Source: Methylotuvimicrobium sp018830325 (GTDB lineage: Bacteria; Pseudomonadota; Gammaproteobacteria; Methylococcales; Methylomonadaceae). From it: DNA of 64,000 nucleotides. The stretch covers positions 1 through 64,000 of the forward strand of contig NZ_CP173170.1 in the NCBI RefSeq assembly GCF_044788715.1. The letters are read 5' to 3'. The position numbers and the translations under genes are program-made. Shown here in pieces: positions 59,283-64,000 of the stretch. The number at the start of each line of letters is the position of its first letter. Position 1 is the stretch's first letter. Below the pieces are notes generated by a model that ran no database searches, was not told the DNA's origin, and was given only the letters and a program-made list of their open reading frames with translations.

Positions 59283-61420
59283 TGCTTGATTTACCGATCA
59301 ACCGATGGATTGTGTTGATACCGCTAATCGCGGCGGCATTTTTGACCGGCTTGCTTGTGGATCGCTTGGCGGATACCGCTATCGACGACTGGATACACGA
59401 TTCCGCGTTGGTCTTTCAAGCCCGGGAAGAATGGCGGTACACTGCGGTTGTGGTTTTGGATCACGGCGTCCCGATCGATGTCGGCCGTAAACAGGCTTTA
59501 CCGCTTTTTGCCAAGGCTACGGAACGGATTGTTGCCGCCGGCGGTAAGGGCGTTTTTCTCGACGCGGTCGTTTCGAAAGAAATGGAAGGCAGAATGCCTT
59601 ATGCCGCTTGTATCGAACCCTCCGGCGCCGTGCAATGGTCGCAGCCTCGATGCGCTACTTCCCCTACCGGCGAATGCCGAATGAGTAATAGCGAATTAGG
59701 CAACGCGCCTCTGCAAATGCCGGCATTTGCGATCGAGCATTTCAAAATCGCCCCCTATTTTAGCGGTCAAGAAGCGCTTCCCGATTTTTTACTGTACGGC
59801 TTGGAGGCCGCTTTCGCAGTACCCGAAAACGGTTTGGTAGCAAGCGACCGCTTGGTCTCTAAAAATAACAGCCCCATCTCACGATGGTTGGATTTGAGCC
59901 CGGATCATGCCGTCGTTGCACTGGCTCGATTTATCCTTCCGCAAAATACCGGCGACGATTATTTGCACGGACCCGATGATGAGCTATGCGACGATCGTCG
60001 TCCATGCCGCCGAATACGGTTGAGCAAGCCGCAGTTCGCCATATCCGAAGAAGGCAATAGGCCGATGATACCGGTCAGCCGCTTGGCGTCTTGCGATAGC
60101 GAAATTGCAGAGCAGACTGCCGCGTTATTGAGGGATAAAGTTGCCGTGTTTCAGTTGACCGCACCCGACGAAGCTACCGACGTGTTGGTAACGCCGATGA
60201 CGACGGGGTTGTTCGGCCCTCATTTGCCGACTCACGGAGCGCAGTTTTTGGCCGATGCGGTCGAGACGCTATTGAATCGAGATCACCCGAGAGCGCCCAC
60301 GTTACCGGTAAAAGTGGCATTGTTTTTGACGGCGGCCTTGATCGGCGTCCTATCGGGCGCTTATTTGAAACAGAGCTATGTTTGGCTCATCGGCGGCTTG
60401 TTTATTGCTGCTGTCGGGTCTTTGTGCTATTTGAACGACTTAGTTCAACTTTGGCCGGTAACGACAAGTATGATCGTTTTTATCGCCAGTGTCGGCCAAA
60501 CGATAGGGATGCATTTGATCATCGGTTCGCGGGAAGGCAAACTGATTATCAATTATATGCCGAGGCAAATTCATAATTTATTGATAAGCTTGAAACCCAA
60601 CGAGACCTTCCAAAACCGGCGCCGATTCGCGCTGGTATTGATGAGCGATTTGGCTGGGTATACGACCGTGACCGGCTACATAAAAGATCCGGCTGAAGTG
60701 TTGAATCTAATGAACGATTATTTGAGCGAAACCTCATTGATTCTTCAGGATAAATACAATGGCTGGCTGGAGGATTATGTCGGCGATATGGTTTGCTATT
60801 ATTGGCCCTATCAATGCAATGAAGGAGAGAATGTAGCGGCATGCGCCAATGCATTGCAGGCCGCGTTGGAATTGGTCAAATTGCAAAAACGATTTTTTGC
60901 GACGCTCGAAGAGCGCTATCATCGAAAAATTGAAGCCGATGTGCTCAAACGGATTCATTCGATTATCGACGCCGGTGTCGGTTTGACTGCGGGCTCGGTG
61001 GTGATGGGCGATCTAGGGCCGAAAAAAGGCGTCAGAAAATTCGGCATATTGGGCGATCCGATGAATCTGGCCGCGCGAGTGGAAAGTCTGACCCGCTTGT
61101 TCAATACCGAGATCATCGTCACCGAAGACTTTATCGGCGCGGCCCGGCAATTGAATTATCCGGTCCGGCGCTTAGGGCGCCTGCAAGTCAAGGGCAGGAA
61201 CGAACCGGCAACCTTATATGCCGTGGGCCATGCCGGCGACTCGCGTTTTTTGCCGGATGCGATTGCCGCTTGGGAAAACTGGTTGGCCGGCATCGAAACG
61301 TATGGCTCGGCGACATCGGAATGTCCCGAAGTTTACCGAAAGGACCGAAGCACAATAACGAAATGGCTGGAAAGACGCTTATTGGGCGCCGACGGCGTCT
61401 GGCATTTGGACGAAAAATGA
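59282..61420 (+). CDS. CHASE2-domain adenylate/guanylate cyclase
   Basis: The 712-residue membrane protein has an N-terminal helix, a periplasmic CHASE2 sensor (about 30-350), three helices (about 360-435) and a class III cyclase domain (about 450-675). Metal-binding Asp456 is in LMSDLAGYT and Asp502 in YVGDMVCYY. Asn595 and Arg599 of NLAAR supply transition-state residues in the segment FGILGDPMNLAARVES. It should make cAMP (or cGMP) in response to a periplasmic signal. I placed the start at ATG 59282 overlapping the previous stop. Confidence 0.9.
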   Translation: MLDLPINRWIVLIPLIAAAFLTGLLVDRLADTAIDDWIHDSALVFQAREEWRYTAVVVLDHGVPIDVGRKQALPLFAKATERIVAAGGKGVFLDAVVSKEMEGRMPYAACIEPSGAVQWSQPRCATSPTGECRMSNSELGNAPLQMPAFAIEHFKIAPYFSGQEALPDFLLYGLEAAFAVPENGLVASDRLVSKNNSPISRWLDLSPDHAVVALARFILPQNTGDDYLHGPDDELCDDRRPCRRIRLSKPQFAISEEGNRPMIPVSRLASCDSEIAEQTAALLRDKVAVFQLTAPDEATDVLVTPMTTGLFGPHLPTHGAQFLADAVETLLNRDHPRAPTLPVKVALFLTAALIGVLSGAYLKQSYVWLIGGLFIAAVGSLCYLNDLVQLWPVTTSMIVFIASVGQTIGMHLIIGSREGKLIINYMPRQIHNLLISLKPNETFQNRRRFALVLMSDLAGYTTVTGYIKDPAEVLNLMNDYLSETSLILQDKYNGWLEDYVGDMVCYYWPYQCNEGENVAACANALQAALELVKLQKRFFATLEERYHRKIEADVLKRIHSIIDAGVGLTAGSVVMGDLGPKKGVRKFGILGDPMNLAARVESLTRLFNTEIIVTEDFIGAARQLNYPVRRLGRLQVKGRNEPATLYAVGHAGDSRFLPDAIAAWENWLAGIETYGSATSECPEVYRKDRSTITKWLERRLLGADGVWHLDEK

Positions 61421-61466
61421 TTCCGGCGCATTCCCCGACTCATTGACATCAAACACATACCGAACC

Positions 61467-63101
61467 ATGGATCGAGATCCTAAAGAATCAGCCGTCAACC
61501 GAACTAAAGAGTCGGATGAAACCATCATTCAACAAAAGCCGCGCCGAACAGAGGGCAATTCGGATTTATATTCGGCTCGAACGCAGCACGAACTCTTTGG
61601 AGCAACCGGCGGAATCGGTAAAACAACGACCGGTTTTGATGAAGGAAGTCCTTATGCCGACGGCTCAGTGACTCCGGGTTCTGGCTCGGTATTGAAAAAT
61701 CGCTATGACCTTTTGGAGAAAATCGGAACGGGGGGCATGGGCAGCGTTTATAAAGCCTTGGACCGGCGCGATATCGAAGCCGGCAATTCGGCCTTTATTG
61801 CGGTCAAGGTGCTGAATGACGAGTTCAGGGCCAATCCCGAATTATTGAAGGCCATGCATAGCGAAGCCAGAAAAACCCAATCGCTGGCGCATCCGAATAT
61901 TTTGACCGTTTACGATTTCGACAGGGACGGTCCGATCGTATTCATGACGATGGAATACCTGGAAGGCGTTACGCTGGACAAAATCGTCAAAAACCATCCG
62001 GCAGGGCTCGAACAGTCCGAAGCATTGGCCATTATTAGGCAAATTTGCGGCGCGTTGAGCCATGCGCATGCAAAAGGGATTATCCATTCGGATTTTAAGC
62101 CCTCTAACGTATTCATCGATATCCATAATCGAGTCAAGATATTGGATTTCGGCATCGCGCGGCTTCAGAATTTTTCTCGGGTGGCAAGTTTCGATGCCGG
62201 CGTGCTCGGCGGCATGACGCCGGCTTACGCAACGCTGGAGATGCTGCAAGGCGGAACGCCGGATCCTCGGGACGATATTTATGCGTTGGCTTGCGTGGCT
62301 TATGAATTGTTTGCCGGCTTTCATCCGTTCAACCGGCAGCGTGCCGATGATTGTTTGCAGAAAAAACTCCAACCCAAACCGATTCGATCGCTCAACAGCC
62401 GGCAATGGCATGCATTGAAAAAAGCGCTGCAGCTCAAGCGCGAAGACCGTACCGATAGTATTGAAATATTGCTAAAAGGTTTGGTGTCCCGGAACAAGCC
62501 TTATAAGACCATTTATTATGCCTTGCCGGTGGTGATATTGCTGGGTGCGGCGGTAATGATTCAACCTTTTTGGAAGCGGGATTCGCTTGAAAAACCGGAA
62601 AACGATTCGCCAACTGAACGGCCGATCGATACAACCGCTGCGCAACGTGACGCGGAGAAGTCGGTCGCCGATGAAGAAACTTCCGAAGTTTCAACACCGT
62701 TAAACGGCAAAATCGACCAAAATTCCTTACCCGAGCATATCTTTACTGTTTCGATCAACAAAACCGACTTTAAAATCGGAGAAAGCTTGGTGGTCGATTT
62801 TCAGGTCGAGCAAGCACTGTATGTCTACATCGCCGTAATCGATGCGGCGGGTGCCGTGGGTTGGGTATATCCTAATCCTTATCAGGAAGATAATTATAGC
62901 CTTCCCGGCAAGCGCTACCGGATTCCGCCGGAAGAGGGCGATTTTACAATCGATATTGGAGAGCCGAAAGGCACCGACCAAGTGATCGCCATAGCAAGCC
63001 CGGATGCTTTGCCGATTGACCTCATCGATGTTTTTAATCCGGAAAAACTCAAAGAAAACTACCGGGTCGTCATCAAAATACTGGAATTTACCATTCGCTG
63101 A
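61467..63101 (+). CDS. Ser/Thr protein kinase with DUF4384-like C-terminal domain
   Basis: The 544-residue protein has a kinase domain (about 78-335): glycine loop GTGGMGSVYK from Gly87, Lys114 in AVKVL, catalytic HSDFKPSN (207-214) and DFG from Asp227. The usual Arg of HRD is Ser here, a non-RD kinase. A single membrane helix follows (about 348-366), so the C-terminal part lies outside the cytoplasm. It ends in a DUF4384-like domain (about 430-515) with VYPNPYQEDNYSLPGKRYRI, the same fold as on the CsgG-like lipoprotein. It begins 46 bp after the cyclase; an upstream TTG at 61443 is possible. Confidence 0.88.
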   Translation: MDRDPKESAVNRTKESDETIIQQKPRRTEGNSDLYSARTQHELFGATGGIGKTTTGFDEGSPYADGSVTPGSGSVLKNRYDLLEKIGTGGMGSVYKALDRRDIEAGNSAFIAVKVLNDEFRANPELLKAMHSEARKTQSLAHPNILTVYDFDRDGPIVFMTMEYLEGVTLDKIVKNHPAGLEQSEALAIIRQICGALSHAHAKGIIHSDFKPSNVFIDIHNRVKILDFGIARLQNFSRVASFDAGVLGGMTPAYATLEMLQGGTPDPRDDIYALACVAYELFAGFHPFNRQRADDCLQKKLQPKPIRSLNSRQWHALKKALQLKREDRTDSIEILLKGLVSRNKPYKTIYYALPVVILLGAAVMIQPFWKRDSLEKPENDSPTERPIDTTAAQRDAEKSVADEETSEVSTPLNGKIDQNSLPEHIFTVSINKTDFKIGESLVVDFQVEQALYVYIAVIDAAGAVGWVYPNPYQEDNYSLPGKRYRIPPEEGDFTIDIGEPKGTDQVIAIASPDALPIDLIDVFNPEKLKENYRVVIKILEFTIR

Positions 63102-63106
63102 ATGTA

Positions 63107-63589
63107 TTAATCGTCATCGTCTTCCCGGTTTGCCAGCGCGACCATTATTTCCCGATATTCATCGGCTTTAGGGCGGTACAGGAACACGGCCAAAACCGAC
63201 AACGCGGTAAAAATATAAAGAGTGTTGTAATCATCTCCCAACAGGAATATCACCAAGCCCATCAAAGCGACAGTTTCGGCGAGTCCCATCGATACGATCA
63301 CGGTAAGCAAATAGCGCTGTTTGGCCGGCTTTGGCCCGGGCATGGTTTGGTTTAGGCGCAATTGAATATGGCGGAGCAGATTGGTCACCGGAAAACCGAT
63401 AATGGCCAATACATAGAAGAGGGTGCGAATCAGGACGCGTTGATCTTCCGGGAGATGAATTCGCCATGGTTCGCCGGCTACATGGCAAAAAATCAAATAG
63501 GCCGCTACGGTTGTAAGGGTCAGACCGGCGACGGTCCAATGAAGTTTGAGATCGTTGTTACTGTGTTGTAAAGAATGGTGACTCGACAT
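63107..63589 (-). CDS. Small membrane protein of unknown function
   Basis: The 160-residue product has a polar start (MSSHHSLQHSNNDLKLHW) and about four hydrophobic helices (AGLTLTTVAAYLIF, LFYVLAIIGFPV, LAETVALMGLVIFLLG, YIFTALSVLAVFLY), then an acidic tail. I recognise no family. It is convergent with the kinase gene, five bases apart, so it is a separate transcript. Confidence 0.65.
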   Translation of the reverse strand: MSSHHSLQHSNNDLKLHWTVAGLTLTTVAAYLIFCHVAGEPWRIHLPEDQRVLIRTLFYVLAIIGFPVTNLLRHIQLRLNQTMPGPKPAKQRYLLTVIVSMGLAETVALMGLVIFLLGDDYNTLYIFTALSVLAVFLYRPKADEYREIMVALANREDDDD

Positions 63590-63649
63590 GAGACTTCCTG
63601 TAAGTTTTTGATAACCATGTAGATTACGAGAAAATTCCGGTTAAGCGTA

Positions 63650-63812
63650 TATACCTTTCGCGCTTCAAATTTCGGCAGTGCCTAAGAAGGCGCCGGGGTG
63701 CTCGGTAAAGGCTTTGCCAGCATGGAGCTGGCTAGAGCCTACATGGACGTATTCACGGCGTCCTTTGACGGGCACCCCGGCGCCGAATCTTGATCTCCGA
63801 TGAGTATAGCTA
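63650..63812. repeat. Dispersed palindromic repeat, copy 3
   Basis: This is the reverse complement of the unit at 27341-27483, with a 24-bp longer loop that carries the extra palindrome GCCAGCATGGAGCTGGC. CGCCGGGGTGC (63691-63701) pairs perfectly with 63772-63782. The flanks ATACCTTTCGCGCTTCAAAT and beyond match the first copy, so the whole unit is about 145-165 bp. Confidence 0.8.
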
Positions 63813-64000
63813 TCTGTTTTTGGCTTGAGAGCTCTATGATACCAAAGTCGATAAAACCCTGACATTGCTCTGGAAAATGCTATAGTCGTTGTGCCTTAGG
63901 TATTTCTTCTAACCCGCAATGACTCTCCTACTCCCTTTTGATTGAAAAACCGTCTAAGAATAAAAGGCATGGGATGTGTCTATCGAGGACCGCCGTTCAC
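63813..64000. other. Window end, no gene seen
   Basis: These 188 bp contain no open frame or motif I can support. A gene may begin beyond the window. Confidence 0.4.

Overview
The window opens exactly at the start codon of dnaA and runs dnaA-dnaN-recF-gyrB, so it is almost certainly a chromosome numbered from its replication origin. Gene content fits a gammaproteobacterium: a Vfr/CRP-type regulator divergent from an osmC gene, YchJ, an E. coli-type SpeD, lgt-thyA, and an RND efflux operon. VPxPA-type sorting tails, many short dispersed palindromes and general sequence style suggest a Methylococcales methanotroph (Methylomicrobium/Methylotuvimicrobium-like). That placement is inference; no methane-oxidation gene lies in the window.

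Region by region. 1-6.4 kb: origin genes, with two perfect DnaA boxes between dnaA and dnaN and two parS centromere sites at the recF/gyrB junction. 6.4-10.9 kb: a decayed accessory patch with a frameshifted hypothetical gene, an AraC remnant, a vapBC pair whose antitoxin gene is split by a complete IS21-family element, and a stray copy of about 90 bp of gyrB. 11-17.2 kb: an RND heavy-metal efflux operon. 17.5-20.1 kb: a c-di-GMP enzyme with an ethylene-receptor-like copper-binding membrane domain. 20.2-23.4 kb: a Tat-exported PhoX phosphatase behind a four-repeat Pho box, followed by tatA-tatB without tatC. 23.5-30.6 kb: mostly housekeeping genes.

31-47 kb is the most unusual part. A caspase-like lipoprotein gene and an outer-membrane beta-barrel gene are followed by an inverted, partly decayed copy of the same pair. 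Next comes a long minus-strand cluster. In transcription order it holds three near-identical tandem genes for a 98-residue secreted repeat protein, a small secreted protein, a CsgG-like lipoprotein fused to a peptidoglycan-binding and a DUF4384-like domain, a small lipoprotein, an OmpA-like protein, a GIN/DUF2807 protein and another secreted protein. A second caspase-like lipoprotein with a lectin-like domain lies upstream. A second triplet of the repeat-protein genes sits at 52.6-53.7 kb. I read this as a candidate curli-like export/fibre system. A CHASE2-cyclase and a Ser/Thr kinase carrying the same DUF4384-like tail (59-63 kb) may be linked signalling parts.

47.3-54.4 kb also holds a HAD phosphatase, a patch of integron-cassette-like genes with attC-like palindromes and no visible integrase, and a CDF transporter. 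54.4-64 kb carries a GH63-like glucosidase, a Crp/Fnr regulator, the cyclase/kinase operon and a small membrane protein. No tRNA, rRNA or CRISPR array was seen.
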